The position numbers and the translations under genes were made by a program. From Pseudomonas sp. B21-023 (lineage in GTDB: Bacteria; Pseudomonadota; Gammaproteobacteria; Pseudomonadales; Pseudomonadaceae): a stretch of DNA of 64,000 nt. The notes below the pieces were generated by a model. It was not told where the DNA came from. It did not search any database and saw nothing but the letters and a program-made list of their open reading frames with translations. The stretch lies in NCBI RefSeq assembly GCF_024749165.1, contig NZ_CP087190.1, forward strand, positions 2,949,501 through 3,013,500. The letters are read 5' to 3'. This document shows positions 46,917 to 56,884 of the stretch, in pieces (within the stretch, counting starts at the first letter, position 1; each line of letters starts with the position of its first letter).

Positions 46917-47007
46917 AGTAGAGGCACACAATTACTGCAATAGCATTTAGTGATTGAACGCCAACGCGAAGGTGCAGTAAGCTCGGTCCCAATCACTGGA
47001 GAGCAAC

Positions 47008-47127
47008 ATGTCGAAACAAACCCGCAACCACGCCAACCACACCGGTCGCTCCGCGCACCGCGTGCTGGCCGTTGCCGGTCGTAACGCCGTTGCCAGCTTT
47101 TATTTTGGGTATTGGTTTAGCCACTAG
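47008..47127 (+). CDS. Aromatic-rich leader peptide of the DAHP synthase gene
   Basis: This 39-codon ORF (MSKQTRNHANHT... to ...) has GGAGAG 5-10 bp before its ATG and ends with ASFYFGYWFSH, giving three Phe, two Tyr and one Trp codon among seven positions just before the stop. It is followed 57 bp later by a strong intrinsic terminator and then by a DAHP synthase gene. That arrangement is the classic ribosome-stalling attenuator: low charged aromatic tRNA would stall the ribosome on the Phe/Tyr/Trp codons and favour read-through. A short GGCGCC/GGCGCC hairpin (47127-47150) between the two could be part of the alternative fold. Confidence 0.85.
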   Translation: MSKQTRNHANHTGRSAHRVLAVAGRNAVASFYFGYWFSH

Positions 47128-47184
47128 GCGCCGATTACCCATCCGGCGCCCACCTTCGAGGGGCCGCCGAACATGAGAATACTC

Positions 47185-47217
47185 AAACCCCCGGTCGGCT
47201 TCCCGACCGGGGGTTTT
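47185..47217 (+). terminator. Intrinsic terminator of the DAHP synthase attenuator
   Basis: A perfect 14-bp stem (AAACCCCCGGTCGG / CCGACCGGGGGTTT) with a CTTC tetraloop is followed by TGCTTTT. It lies between the aromatic leader peptide and the DAHP synthase gene, so it is the regulated terminator of the attenuator. Confidence 0.9.
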
Positions 47218-47264
47218 GCTTTTCCGGGCCCACGAAACCTACCGATTACCTTGAGGACAGCGTC

Positions 47265-47408
47265 ATGAACCACACCACCTACTACCGCACCTATGCATGG
47301 CGATTTAGCCAGTTCCGTTCGGGCCAGCCTGCCGCCTCCGTTCGGTCGATTTCCGGTGGCAATGCCGCACAGACACCCCATTTGACGATCAGTCGAACAC
47401 CTCGATAG
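47265..47408 (+). CDS. Second aromatic-rich small ORF upstream of DAHP synthase
   Basis: This 47-codon ORF lies after the attenuator terminator and before the DAHP synthase start. TTGAGGA precedes its ATG by 8-14 bp. The N-terminal part, MNHTTYYRTYAWRFSQF, again carries three Tyr, one Trp and two Phe codons close together, while the rest has none. It ends 49 bp before the DAHP synthase ATG. No U-tract terminator follows it. It may be a second sensing peptide acting on translation or on a later pause, or a relic of a duplicated leader. Translation is not proven. Confidence 0.55.
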   Translation: MNHTTYYRTYAWRFSQFRSGQPAASVRSISGGNAAQTPHLTISRTPR

Positions 47409-47457
47409 GGCCGACCGCGCGGGCCAGAACCCGCCGTCCGCCCAAGGAACAAACGCC

Positions 47458-48519
47458 ATGCAAGCCTCGAACCTCGCCCTGCCCCTGACCCAGCCACACG
47501 CTGCCAACACCACTGTCAGCCAGCGCCTGCCCAGCCCGCACCTGCTCAAGCAGCAGATGCCGCTGTCCAGCGAACTCACCCAGCAAGTCCATGCCCAGCG
47601 CCAGGCGATCCGCGCCATTCTCGAAGGCCGCGACGAACGCCTGCTGGTGGTGGTCGGCCCCTGTTCGATCCATGACCCGCGCTCTGCCCTCGAGTACGCT
47701 GACCGCCTGGCCGCGCTCAGCCGCGAGGTCGACGACAAGCTGCTGCTGGTGATGCGCGCCTACGTGGAAAAACCGCGCACCACCGTGGGCTGGAAAGGCC
47801 TGGCCTACGATCCGCACCTCGACGGCAGCGATGACATGCACGCCGGCATCGCCCTGTCCCGCGGCCTGATGCTGGGCATGCTCGAACGCGGCCTGCCGAT
47901 CGCCACCGAGCTGCTGCAGCCGATGGCCGCCGGCTACTTCGACGACCTGCTGGGCTGGGCCGCCATCGGCGCGCGCACCACCGAGTCGCAGATTCACCGC
48001 GAGATGGTCAGTGGCCTGGCGCTGCCGGTCGGCTTCAAGAACGGTACCGACGGCGGTATCGGCATCGCCTGCGACGCCATGCGCAGCGCCGCCCACCCGC
48101 ACCGTCACTTCGGCATGGACACGCAGGGGCATCCGGCGATCATCGAGACCCTGGGCAACCCCGACACCCACCTGGTGCTGCGCGGCGGGCACAAGGGCCC
48201 GAACTACGACGCCCAGAGCGTTGCCCTGGCGCGCCAGGGCCTGGCCAAGGCCGGCCTGGCGCCACGCATCATGGTCGACTGCAGCCACGCCAACAGCGGC
48301 AAGGATCCGGCGCGCCAGCCGGCAGTGTTCGAGGACGTGCTGGCCCAGCGCCTGGCCGGTGACCGCTCGCTGGTCGGGGTGATGCTCGAGGGCCACCTGT
48401 TCGACGGCTGCCAGGCCCTGGGCAAGGGCGCGCTGAAGTACGGCGTGTCGATCACCGATGGGTGCCTGGGGTGGGACTCGACCGAGGTACTGCTGCGCGA
48501 TGCCGCCGCACGCCTGTGA
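47458..48519 (+). CDS. aroF: 3-deoxy-7-phosphoheptulonate (DAHP) synthase, class I
   Basis: The 353-residue enzyme condenses phosphoenolpyruvate and erythrose 4-phosphate in the first step of the shikimate pathway. It is an AroF/G/H-type protein: VVVGPCSIHDPRSALEYA (about residues 60-77), YVEKPRTTVGWKG, GARTTESQIHRE, GFKNGTDG, VDCSHANSGKD and GVMLEGHLFDG are all present, and the length is normal. Which of the AroF/G/H feedback classes it belongs to is not decided. AAGGA precedes the ATG. The upstream attenuator with Phe, Tyr and Trp codons implies control by the general aromatic supply. It does not belong to the secondary-metabolite operons on the other strand. Confidence 0.92.
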   Translation: MQASNLALPLTQPHAANTTVSQRLPSPHLLKQQMPLSSELTQQVHAQRQAIRAILEGRDERLLVVVGPCSIHDPRSALEYADRLAALSREVDDKLLLVMRAYVEKPRTTVGWKGLAYDPHLDGSDDMHAGIALSRGLMLGMLERGLPIATELLQPMAAGYFDDLLGWAAIGARTTESQIHREMVSGLALPVGFKNGTDGGIGIACDAMRSAAHPHRHFGMDTQGHPAIIETLGNPDTHLVLRGGHKGPNYDAQSVALARQGLAKAGLAPRIMVDCSHANSGKDPARQPAVFEDVLAQRLAGDRSLVGVMLEGHLFDGCQALGKGALKYGVSITDGCLGWDSTEVLLRDAAARL

Positions 48520-48527
48520 GTCTCTGC

Positions 48528-48577
48528 GGCAAGCCTGGCGAGACAGGGCACGAACAAGTGCGCTAGGCTTGCCTTTT
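48528..48577 (+). terminator. Intrinsic terminator after DAHP synthase
   Basis: A 9-bp stem (GGCAAGCCT / AGGCTTGCC) with a 28-nt loop, which can itself pair partly, is followed by TTTT. It starts 9 bp after the DAHP synthase stop. Confidence 0.6.
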
Positions 48578-48598
48578 CGAACCCAAGGAGCAGTACCC

Positions 48599-48880
48599 AT
48601 GGCCCGAGCCACCGCCCGCCACATCCTGGTTGCCAGCGAAGACAAGTGCAACGAACTCAAAGCGCAGATCGAAGGCGGCGCCGACTTCGCCGAAGTCGCC
48701 AAAGCCAACTCCACCTGCCCATCCAGCCGCCAGGGCGGCGATCTGGGCTCGTTCGGCCCGGGCCAGATGGTCAAGGAGTTCGACACCGTGGTCTTCAGCG
48801 CGCCGCTGAACGTCGTCCAGGGCCCGGTGAAGACCCAGTTCGGCTACCACCTGCTGGAAGTGACCAGCCGCCAGGACTGA
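48599..48880 (+). CDS. Parvulin-type peptidyl-prolyl isomerase (PpiC-like)
   Basis: This 93-residue protein is a single parvulin domain with no signal peptide, hence a cytoplasmic prolyl isomerase. Motifs are ARHILVASEDKCNELK, FAEVAKANSTCPSS, GGDLGSFGPGQMV and TQFGYHLLEV. AAGGAG lies 10-15 bp before the ATG at 48599. A paralogue of 91 residues is at 58887-59162, also ending in FGYHL. It stands alone between the DAHP synthase terminator and a REP element. Confidence 0.92.
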   Translation: MARATARHILVASEDKCNELKAQIEGGADFAEVAKANSTCPSSRQGGDLGSFGPGQMVKEFDTVVFSAPLNVVQGPVKTQFGYHLLEVTSRQD

Positions 48881-48934
48881 TCCGGCATTGCCGTGGTCTT
48901 CCCCGTAGGAGAAGGTCTGCAGGAAGCAAGCTGC

Positions 48935-49003
48935 GTGGGAGCGGGCTTGCCCCGCGATGGTGTCCGCCCAGGCAGCGCTATCGCGGGGCAAGCCCGCTCC
49001 CAC
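48935..49003. repeat. Paired REP palindromes (BIME-like)
   Basis: A 24-bp sequence starting GTGGGAGCGGGCTTGCCCCG (48935-48958) is repeated perfectly in inverted orientation at 48980-49003, with a 21-bp spacer. The pattern is that of Pseudomonas repetitive extragenic palindromes. It lies between the parvulin gene and the transporter operon and could form a large cruciform or mRNA hairpin. Confidence 0.8.
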
Positions 49004-49033
49004 GATACCCCCTCCCATGTCAGACTTGGCGGT

Positions 49034-50860
49034 GTGCTGACAGGCTGCTTGTACCTGATGTTGTCCTTGTCAGCCCACGCCGCGCCCACCCACGCACTCA
49101 CCGTCTACGGTGAAGCCCCCCGCTATCCGGCGAACTTCCACCACTTCGACTACGTCAATCCCGACGCCCCCAAGGGCGGCAGCCTGCGCCGCTCGGCCAT
49201 CGAGATCGGCCAGTTCGACCATATCCTGCCCTACATCGACAAAGGCATCGGCGTCAGCCAGGTCGATGGCTGGCTGTACGCGCCACTGGCCGTGCGCTCG
49301 CTCGACGAGCCCTACACCGTCTACGGCCTGATCGCCCAGCGCCTGGAGCGCGGCCCCGACGACGCCTGGTTGCGCGTCTACCTCGACCCGCGCGCCACCT
49401 TTGCCGACGGCAAGCCGGTGCGCGCCGAGGATGTGCGCTTTACCTACGACCTGCTAATGAGCCAGGGCAGCCTCAAGTACCGTACCCAGTTCGCCGAAGT
49501 GGCTGGGATCACCGTCGAAGGCCCGCGCCAGGTGCGCTTCGACTTCAAGCAACCCCATGGCCGCACCCTGCCGCTGGAACTGGCCGGCCTGCCGGTGCTG
49601 CCCGAGCATGACTGGCGCCAGCGCGACTTCGCCAACGGCGCCGGTTTCGACAAGCCCGTGGGCAGCGGCCCCTATCGCATCGGCAGGATCGACAATGGCC
49701 GCAGCATCACCTTCGAGCGCGATGCGAACTGGTGGGCGCGGGACCTGCCGGTCGCCCGCGGGCTATACAACTTCGCCCGCATTGGCGTCGAATTCTTCGG
49801 CGACACCGAAGTGGCCCGCCAGGTACTCAAGGGCGGTGGCTACGACTACAACCGCGAGTACTCCGCCACCGCCTACACCCTCGGCTACAACGGCGCGGCA
49901 CTGGATGACGGGCGCCTGCGCCGCGCCCACCTGGGCCCAGCCAAGCCGCAGATCGCCCAGGGCTTCGTGTTCAACCTGGACCAGCCGCAGTTCAAGGACC
50001 GCCGCGTGCGCCAGGCCCTGGCCATGCTCTGGGATTTCGAGTGGAGCAACCGGCAGATGATGCGCAACATGTACATCCGTCAGCAGAGCCTGTACGCCAA
50101 CACGCCGCTGGCCGCCCGCGCCCTGCCCGACACCGGGGAGCTCAAGCTGCTCGAGCCGCTGCGCGGCCAGGTGCCGGATGAAGTGTTCAGTCAGGTGTTC
50201 AGTGCACCGGTCACCGACGGCTCCGGCATCATCCGCCAGCAGCAGCTACAGGCCCTGGCCTTGCTGCAGGACGCCGGCTGGCATCCCCAGGGCGATCGCC
50301 TGGTCAACGCCCAGGGCCAGCCGCTGAGCTTCACCTTCCTCAATGGCCAGTCAGGCATGGAGCGCCTGCTGCTACCGTGGAAGCGCAACCTGGCGCAGAT
50401 CGGTGTCGAGCTGAACATCCGCAACGTCGACGCCGCCCAGTACGTCAACCGCGTGATGGCCCGCGACTACGACATGATCGTCACCGGCTACCCGGTGACT
50501 CTGTCGCCGGGCAGCGAGCAGTACAACTACTTCGGTTCCGCAGCGGCCAACGACCCCGGTTCGAACAACCTGATGGTGCTCAAGGACCCGGCGGTGGACC
50601 GCCTGCTCGACGGCCTGGTGCGCGCCAACAGCCAGGCCGACATGCTGCGCCACGCCCGCGCCCTGGACCGGGTGTTGCAATGGAACTACTACTGGATCCC
50701 CAACTACTATCCGCCTGGCAGCTCGACGGTGTGGTGGAACCGCTTCGGCCTGCCCAAGGTGCAGGCGGCCTATGACGAAGGCCTGGACACCTGGTGGGAA
50801 GTCAGCCCACGGGCACTGACCACACAGCAGATGGCCGAGCGCCTGGGGAACGCGCCATGA
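49034..50860 (+). CDS. yejA: YejA-like extracellular solute-binding protein (peptide/microcin C type)
   Basis: The product (about 608 residues) is a periplasmic binding protein of the DppA/OppA family, YejA group: [18 protein letters not shown] near the N terminus and [43 protein letters not shown] further on. The frame stays open upstream to 48893, but that stretch is a translated REP palindrome and cannot be natural, so I place the start at the GTG 49034, which gives a short hydrophobic signal peptide ([12 protein letters not shown] then APTHA). The lack of a basic residue before the hydrophobic core makes this start uncertain. It overlaps the permease gene by ATGA. Confidence 0.82.
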   Translation: MLTGCLYLMLSLSAHAAPTHALTVYGEAPRYPANFHHFDYVNPDAPKGGSLRRSAIEIGQFDHILPYIDKGIGVSQVDGWLYAPLAVRSLDEPYTVYGLIAQRLERGPDDAWLRVYLDPRATFADGKPVRAEDVRFTYDLLMSQGSLKYRTQFAEVAGITVEGPRQVRFDFKQPHGRTLPLELAGLPVLPEHDWRQRDFANGAGFDKPVGSGPYRIGRIDNGRSITFERDANWWARDLPVARGLYNFARIGVEFFGDTEVARQVLKGGGYDYNREYSATAYTLGYNGAALDDGRLRRAHLGPAKPQIAQGFVFNLDQPQFKDRRVRQALAMLWDFEWSNRQMMRNMYIRQQSLYANTPLAARALPDTGELKLLEPLRGQVPDEVFSQVFSAPVTDGSGIIRQQQLQALALLQDAGWHPQGDRLVNAQGQPLSFTFLNGQSGMERLLLPWKRNLAQIGVELNIRNVDAAQYVNRVMARDYDMIVTGYPVTLSPGSEQYNYFGSAAANDPGSNNLMVLKDPAVDRLLDGLVRANSQADMLRHARALDRVLQWNYYWIPNYYPPGSSTVWWNRFGLPKVQAAYDEGLDTWWEVSPRALTTQQMAERLGNAP

Positions 50861-51915
50861 CCTCCTACATCCTGCGCCGCCTGCTGCTGATCATTCCCAC
50901 CCTGCTGGCGATCCTGCTGGTGAACTTCGCCATCGTCCAGGCCGCGCCCGGCGGGCCGGTGGAACAGGCCGTGGCGCGCCTGCAGGGTATCGGCGGCGGC
51001 GCGCCTGGTGCACGAGTCGAGGCGGTGCAGGGCGAATCCCGCGCCACCCGTGGCCTGGACCCCAAGCTGATCGAGGAAATCAAGCGCCAGTACGGCTTCG
51101 ACAAGTCCGCCCCGGAACGGCTATGGCTGATGCTTGGCCAATATGCGCGGCTGGACTTCGGCCAGAGCTTCTTCCGCGGCGCCAAGGTCACCGAGCTGAT
51201 CGTGGAGAAACTGCCGGTGACCCTGTCGCTGGGCTTCTGGGCCACGTTGATTACCTACCTGGTGTCTATCCCCCTGGGCATCCGCAAGGCGGTGCGCCAT
51301 GGCAGCCGCTTCGATGCCTGGAGCAGCGCGCTGATCGTGATCGGCTACGCCCTGCCCTCGTTCCTGTTCGCCCTGCTGCTGATCGTGCTGTTCGCCGGCG
51401 GCACCTCGCTCAACTGGTTCCCGGTGCGCGGCTTGGTCTCCGACGATTTCGACCAGCTCAGCTTGCTGGGCAAGGTCGCCGACTACTTCTGGCACCTGGT
51501 GCTGCCGGTGGGCGCCCTGGTCATCGGCGGTTTCGCCACCCTGACCCTGCTGACCAAGAACGCCTTCCTCGACGAGATCGCCCGCCAGTACGTGGTCACC
51601 GCCCGGGCCAAGGGCCTGAGCGAACGGCGCGTGTTATACGGCCATGTGCTGCGCAACGCCATGTTGCTGGTGGTAGCCGGCCTGCCCCAGGCGCTGATCA
51701 CGGTGTTCTTCGCCGGCTCCCTGCTGATCGAGGTGATCTTCTCCCTCGATGGCCTGGGGCGCATGAGCTACGAGGCGGCGGTGTCGCGGGACTACCCGGT
51801 GGTGTTCGGCACCCTGTTCATCTTTACCCTGGCCGGGCTGCTGATCCGCCTGCTGGGCGACCTGTGCTACACGGTGCTCGACCCGCGCATCGACTTCGAC
51901 GCGAGGGGCCACTGA
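50857..51915 (+). CDS. yejB: YejB-like ABC transporter permease
   Basis: The 352-residue membrane protein opens with [20 protein letters not shown], typical of DppB/OppB-type permeases, and carries the EAA loop [20 protein letters not shown] (about residues 240-259) that contacts the ATPase. A soluble stretch rich in Gly and Ala after the first helix matches YejB proteins. It is coupled by overlapping start and stop codons to the binding protein before it and to the second permease after it. It should form the inner-membrane channel for oligopeptides or related compounds. Confidence 0.9.
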   Translation: MTSYILRRLLLIIPTLLAILLVNFAIVQAAPGGPVEQAVARLQGIGGGAPGARVEAVQGESRATRGLDPKLIEEIKRQYGFDKSAPERLWLMLGQYARLDFGQSFFRGAKVTELIVEKLPVTLSLGFWATLITYLVSIPLGIRKAVRHGSRFDAWSSALIVIGYALPSFLFALLLIVLFAGGTSLNWFPVRGLVSDDFDQLSLLGKVADYFWHLVLPVGALVIGGFATLTLLTKNAFLDEIARQYVVTARAKGLSERRVLYGHVLRNAMLLVVAGLPQALITVFFAGSLLIEVIFSLDGLGRMSYEAAVSRDYPVVFGTLFIFTLAGLLIRLLGDLCYTVLDPRIDFDARGH

Positions 51916-52931
51916 TGTTCTCGCCCATCGCCCGGCGCCGGCTGCGACGCTTTCGTGACAACCGCCGCGGCTGGATTTCGCTGTGGCTGTTCGCCGGGCT
52001 GTTGCTGCTGAGCCTGGGCGCGGAGCTGGTGGCCAATGACAAGCCCTTGCTGCTCGGCTACCAGGGCGAGCTGTACACCCCGGCGCTCAAGCGTTACACC
52101 GAGCAGCAGTTCGGCGGGCAACTGCCGTTCCAACCCGACTACCGCAGCCAGTACGTGCGCCAGCTGATCGAGGGCCAGGGCGGCTGGATGCTCTTTGCGC
52201 CGATCCCGTTCAGCGCCGACACCCCCAACTACGACCTGCAGGTGCCCACCCCCAGCCCGCCCAGCACAAGCAACTGGCTGGGCACCGACGACCAGGGCCG
52301 CGATGTACTGGCGCGGGTGCTGTACGGCACGCGGGTCTCGCTGTTGTTCGCCTTCGCCCTGACCTTGCTCAGCGTGCTGATCGGCGTCACGGCCGGCGCC
52401 TTGCAGGGTTACCACGGCGGCTGGGTCGACCTGCTCGGCCAGCGCCTGCTGGAGGTATGGTCAGGGCTGCCGGTACTGTACCTGCTGATCATCCTGTCGG
52501 GGTTCGTCGAGCCGGATTTCTGGTGGTTGCTGGGGATCATGGCGCTGTTCTCCTGGCTGACCCTGGTGGATGTGGTGCGCGCCGAGTTCCTTCGTGGGCG
52601 TAACCTGGAATACGTCAAGGCCGCCCGGGCACTGGGGCTTTCCGACACCCAGGTGATGCTGCGGCATATCCTGCCCAACGCCCTCAACGCGACCCTGACC
52701 TACGTGCCGTTCATGCTTACCGGGGCGATCACCACCCTGACCGCGCTGGACTTCCTCGGCTTCGGCATGCCCGCCGGCAGCGCCTCGCTGGGCGAGCTGG
52801 TGACCCAGGGCAAGCAGCACCTCGAGGCGCCATGGTTGGGCTTCACCGCGTTCTTTGCCCTGGCGCTGATCCTGTCGTTGCTGGTATTCATCGGCGATGC
52901 GCTGCGCGAGGCATTTGATCCTCGCAGGTGA
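51915..52931 (+). CDS. yejE: YejE-like ABC transporter permease
   Basis: The 338-residue protein is the second permease of the importer. It has a YejE-type N terminus (RRRLRRFRDNRRGWISLWLF), a long periplasmic region with WLGTDDQGRDVLARVLYGTRVS, and the EAA loop EFLRGRNLEYVKAARALGLS. The start ATG overlaps the yejB stop by one base. The usual next gene, an ABC ATPase (YejF), is not found; a regulator gene follows after 40 bp. The importer must borrow an ATPase encoded elsewhere, or is inactive. Confidence 0.9.
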   Translation: MFSPIARRRLRRFRDNRRGWISLWLFAGLLLLSLGAELVANDKPLLLGYQGELYTPALKRYTEQQFGGQLPFQPDYRSQYVRQLIEGQGGWMLFAPIPFSADTPNYDLQVPTPSPPSTSNWLGTDDQGRDVLARVLYGTRVSLLFAFALTLLSVLIGVTAGALQGYHGGWVDLLGQRLLEVWSGLPVLYLLIILSGFVEPDFWWLLGIMALFSWLTLVDVVRAEFLRGRNLEYVKAARALGLSDTQVMLRHILPNALNATLTYVPFMLTGAITTLTALDFLGFGMPAGSASLGELVTQGKQHLEAPWLGFTAFFALALILSLLVFIGDALREAFDPRR

Positions 52932-52971
52932 TCGCCTGTAGCACCCTCACATCCAACCGCTGGACCAATGC

Positions 52972-54357
<1,386 letters not shown>

Positions 54358-54368
54358 TGAGACGTTAA

Positions 54369-54382
54369 TCTCTTTTCTGAGA
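54369..54382. promoter_or_regulatory. TCTC-N6-GAGA inverted repeat, site 2
   Basis: TCTCTTTTCTGAGA, one step further downstream, extends to ATCTC/GAGAT (5-bp arms). Same arms and spacer length as sites 1 and 3; probable activator-binding site. Confidence 0.6.
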
Positions 54383-54405
54383 TGACCACCAGGGCTTCGC
54401 CCTCG

Positions 54406-54471
54406 ATCGCCGGCAAGCGGGTCCCACAGGGGCGTACCGCGATCAACTGTGGGAGCCGGCTTGCCGGCGAT
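54406..54471. repeat. Paired REP palindromes in the activator-permease gap
   Basis: ATCGCCGGCAAGCGGGTCCC (from 54406) and its inverted counterpart ending at 54471 (CTGTGGGAGCCGGCTTGCCG from 54447) form a REP pair with one mismatch/indel in the arms and a 17-bp spacer. It sits between activator-site pair 1-2 and site 3. Confidence 0.75.
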
Positions 54472-54493
54472 GGGCCGCGGCGCGCCCCCACTT

Positions 54494-54507
54494 TCTCAAA
54501 TCAGAGA
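54494..54507. promoter_or_regulatory. TCTC-N6-GAGA inverted repeat, site 3
   Basis: TCTCAAATCAGAGA is centred about 85 bp upstream of the predicted transcription start of the permease operon, a usual distance for a sigma-54 enhancer. Confidence 0.6.
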
Positions 54508-54560
54508 CACTGAGCTTCAGAGAAATAAGAAAAACCCATAAATTCAATGACTTAAGAACT

Positions 54561-54575
54561 TGGCACGATTTCCGC
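54561..54575 (+). promoter_or_regulatory. Sigma-54 promoter of the 3-hydroxybutyrate operon
   Basis: TGGCACGATTTCCGC has a perfect -24 element (TGGCACG) and the invariant GG-N10-GC spacing; the -12 element is CCGC in place of TTGC, so it may be a weak promoter. It lies 47-61 bp before the permease ATG and downstream of a cognate activator gene. Confidence 0.7.
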
Positions 54576-54621
54576 TAACTGCATTCCAACCATAAAAACA
54601 ACAGTTGGAGATCCCCTTAGG

Positions 54622-56013
54622 ATGACCGTGCTCATCGCCCTGGCCGCCCTGGCCCTGCTGATGCTCGCTGCCTACCGCGGCTACAGCGTGATCCTCTTCG
54701 CCCCCATCGCAGCCCTTGGCGCGGTGCTGCTCACCGACCCCGCCGCCGTGGCCCCGGCCTTCACCGGGGTGTTCATGGAGAAAATGGTCGGCTTCATCAA
54801 GCTCTACTTCCCGGTGTTCCTGCTCGGCGCGGTGTTCGGCAAGCTGATCGAGCTGTCGGGCTTCTCGCGCTCGATCGTCGCCGCCGCCATCCGCCTGCTC
54901 GGCACCCGCCAAGCGATGCTGGTGATCGTGCTGGTCTGCGCCCTGCTCACCTACGGCGGCGTGTCGCTGTTCGTGGTGGTGTTCGCGGTGTACCCGTTCG
55001 CCGCCGAGATGTTCCGCCAGAGCGACATCCCCAAGCGGCTGATCCCGGCGACCATCGCCCTGGGCGCGTTCTCCTTCACCATGGACGCCCTGCCCGGCAC
55101 CCCGCAGATCCAGAACATCATCCCCAGCACTTTCTTCAACACCACCGCGTGGGCCGCGCCCTGGCTGGGCCTGATCGGCACATTGTTCGTGTTCTGCACC
55201 GGCATGCTCTACCTGCAACGCCAGCGCAACAAGGCCCAGCGCAAGGGCGAAGGCTATGGCAGCAACCTGCGCAACGAACCGGAGACCGCCGACGACATCG
55301 CCCTGCCCAATCCCTGGCTCGCCCTGGCGCCGCTGCTTCTGGTAGGCGTGATGAACCTGCTGTTCACCCACTGGATCCCGCAGTGGTACGGCACCAGCCA
55401 CACCCTGCAACTGCCGGGCATGGCCGCGCCGGTGCAGAGCGACGTGGCCAAGCTGACGGCAATCTGGGCAGTGCAGGCGGCGTTGCTGGTGGGCATCCTG
55501 ATGGTGCTGGCCTGCGCCTTCGGCACTATTCGCCAACGCCTGGCCGAAGGCACCAAAAGCGCGGTGAGCGGCGCCCTGCTGGCGGCGATGAACACGGCCT
55601 CTGAATACGGCTTCGGCGCCGTGATCGCCTCGCTGCCTGGCTTCCTGGTACTGGCCGACGCCCTGCGCGGCATCCCCAACCCGCTGGTCAACGAAGCCAT
55701 CACCGTCACCCTGCTGGCCGGCATCACCGGCTCCGCCTCCGGCGGCATGAGCATCGCCCTGGCAGCCATGAGCGACAGTTTCATCGCCGCCGCCAACGCC
55801 GCCAACATCCCGCTGGAGGTGCTGCACCGGGTCGCCGCCATGGCCAGCGGCGGCATGGACACCCTGCCGCACAATGGCGCGGTGATCACCTTGCTGGCGG
55901 TCACCGGGCTGACCCACCGCGAAGCCTACAAGGACATTTTCGGTATTACCCTGATCAAGACCCTGGCCGTGTTCGTGGTCATCGCCACGTTCTACGCCAC
56001 CGGCATCGTATGA
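54622..56013 (+). CDS. GntP-family permease, probable 3-hydroxybutyrate transporter
   Basis: The 463-residue protein has about twelve hydrophobic segments and the GntP family features LYFPVFLLGAVFGKLIELSG, YGGVSLFVVVFAVYPFA and GSASGGMSIALAAMSD. Its position between an HbcR-like activator and 3-hydroxybutyrate dehydrogenase makes 3-hydroxybutyrate (or a close short-chain hydroxyacid) the likely substrate. The ATG at 54622 follows GGAG by about 13 nt. Its stop is 12 bp before the dehydrogenase start. Confidence 0.88.
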   Translation: MTVLIALAALALLMLAAYRGYSVILFAPIAALGAVLLTDPAAVAPAFTGVFMEKMVGFIKLYFPVFLLGAVFGKLIELSGFSRSIVAAAIRLLGTRQAMLVIVLVCALLTYGGVSLFVVVFAVYPFAAEMFRQSDIPKRLIPATIALGAFSFTMDALPGTPQIQNIIPSTFFNTTAWAAPWLGLIGTLFVFCTGMLYLQRQRNKAQRKGEGYGSNLRNEPETADDIALPNPWLALAPLLLVGVMNLLFTHWIPQWYGTSHTLQLPGMAAPVQSDVAKLTAIWAVQAALLVGILMVLACAFGTIRQRLAEGTKSAVSGALLAAMNTASEYGFGAVIASLPGFLVLADALRGIPNPLVNEAITVTLLAGITGSASGGMSIALAAMSDSFIAAANAANIPLEVLHRVAAMASGGMDTLPHNGAVITLLAVTGLTHREAYKDIFGITLIKTLAVFVVIATFYATGIV

Positions 56014-56024
56014 AGGAGAACTCC

Positions 56025-56795
56025 ATGACGCTCAAAGGCAAGACCGCACTGGTCACCGGTTCCACCAGCGGCATCGGCTTGGGAATAGCCCAGGTGCTGG
56101 CCGAGGCCGGCGCCGACATCCTGCTCAACGGTTTCGGCGACCCGGCCGCGGCCATCGCCGAGATCAGGCGGTTCGGGGTCAAGGTCGCCCATCATCCCGC
56201 CGACCTGTCCGACGTCGCACAGATCGAGCAGATGTTCGCCCTGGCCGAACGCGAGTTCGGCGCGGTCGACATCCTCGTCAACAATGCCGGCATCCAGCAT
56301 GTGGCGCCGGTCGAGCAGTTTCCGGTGGAGGCCTGGGACAAGATCATCGCGCTGAACCTCTCGGCGGTATTCCATGGCAGCCGCCTGGTGTTGCCGGGCA
56401 TGCGCGCGCGCGGCTGGGGGCGGATCATCAATATCGCCTCGGTGCACGGCCTGGTGGGCTCCACCGGCAAGGCCGCCTACGTCGCCGCCAAGCATGGCGT
56501 GGTCGGCCTGACCAAGGTGATCGGCCTGGAAACCGCCACCAGCAACGTCACCTGCAACGCCATTTGCCCGGGGTGGGTACTGACGCCGCTGGTGCAGAAG
56601 CAGATCGATGACCGCGCCGCCAGCGGTGGCGATGCACAGCAGGCGCAACACGACCTGCTGGCCGAGAAGCAGCCCTCCCTGGCCTTCGTCACCCCCCGCC
56701 ACCTCGGCGAACTGGTACTGTTCCTGTGTAGCGAGGCCGGTAGCCAGGTCCGTGGCGCCGCCTGGAACGTCGATGGCGGCTGGCTCGCCCAGTAA
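56025..56795 (+). CDS. bdhA: 3-hydroxybutyrate dehydrogenase
   Basis: The 256-residue short-chain dehydrogenase oxidises (R)-3-hydroxybutyrate to acetoacetate with NAD. It shows TGSTSGIGLGIAQVL (NAD-binding), NNAGIQHVAPVEQFP, the catalytic Ser in NIASVHGLV, YVAAKHG (Tyr and Lys) and CPGWVLTPLVQKQI; QHVAPVE and the long loop before FVTP are typical of this enzyme, as is the length. AAGGAG at 56014-56019 fixes the ATG at 56025; an ATG at 56010 overlapping the permease stop is not used in my view. Confidence 0.93.
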   Translation: MTLKGKTALVTGSTSGIGLGIAQVLAEAGADILLNGFGDPAAAIAEIRRFGVKVAHHPADLSDVAQIEQMFALAEREFGAVDILVNNAGIQHVAPVEQFPVEAWDKIIALNLSAVFHGSRLVLPGMRARGWGRIINIASVHGLVGSTGKAAYVAAKHGVVGLTKVIGLETATSNVTCNAICPGWVLTPLVQKQIDDRAASGGDAQQAQHDLLAEKQPSLAFVTPRHLGELVLFLCSEAGSQVRGAAWNVDGGWLAQ

Positions 56796-56818
56796 AGACT
56801 AGAGTGGAACAAGACAAA

Positions 56819-56840
56819 CCCGCTCCTGTACAGGAGCGGG
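56819..56840. repeat. Perfect 22-bp palindrome between bdhA and acetoacetyl-CoA synthetase gene
   Basis: CCCGCTCCTGT and its reverse complement adjoin with no spacer, giving a 22-bp perfect palindrome in the 89 bp gap. It could be a REP-derived remnant, an operator, or an mRNA hairpin (9-bp stem with a small loop). No T-run follows. Confidence 0.5.
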
Positions 56841-56884
56841 CTCGCACCGCGACAAGACGCTCATCCCTGACCGAGACTCCCGGC

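Noticed and set aside
46801..47007. A manganese riboswitch ahead of mnxG.
   Set aside because: The mnxG leader predicted from the sigma-54 promoter is only about 30 nt long, too short for such an RNA, and no matching fold was seen.
48893..49033. A longer start for the yejA-like gene.
   Set aside because: It would translate a REP palindrome and puts more than 45 residues before the export signal.
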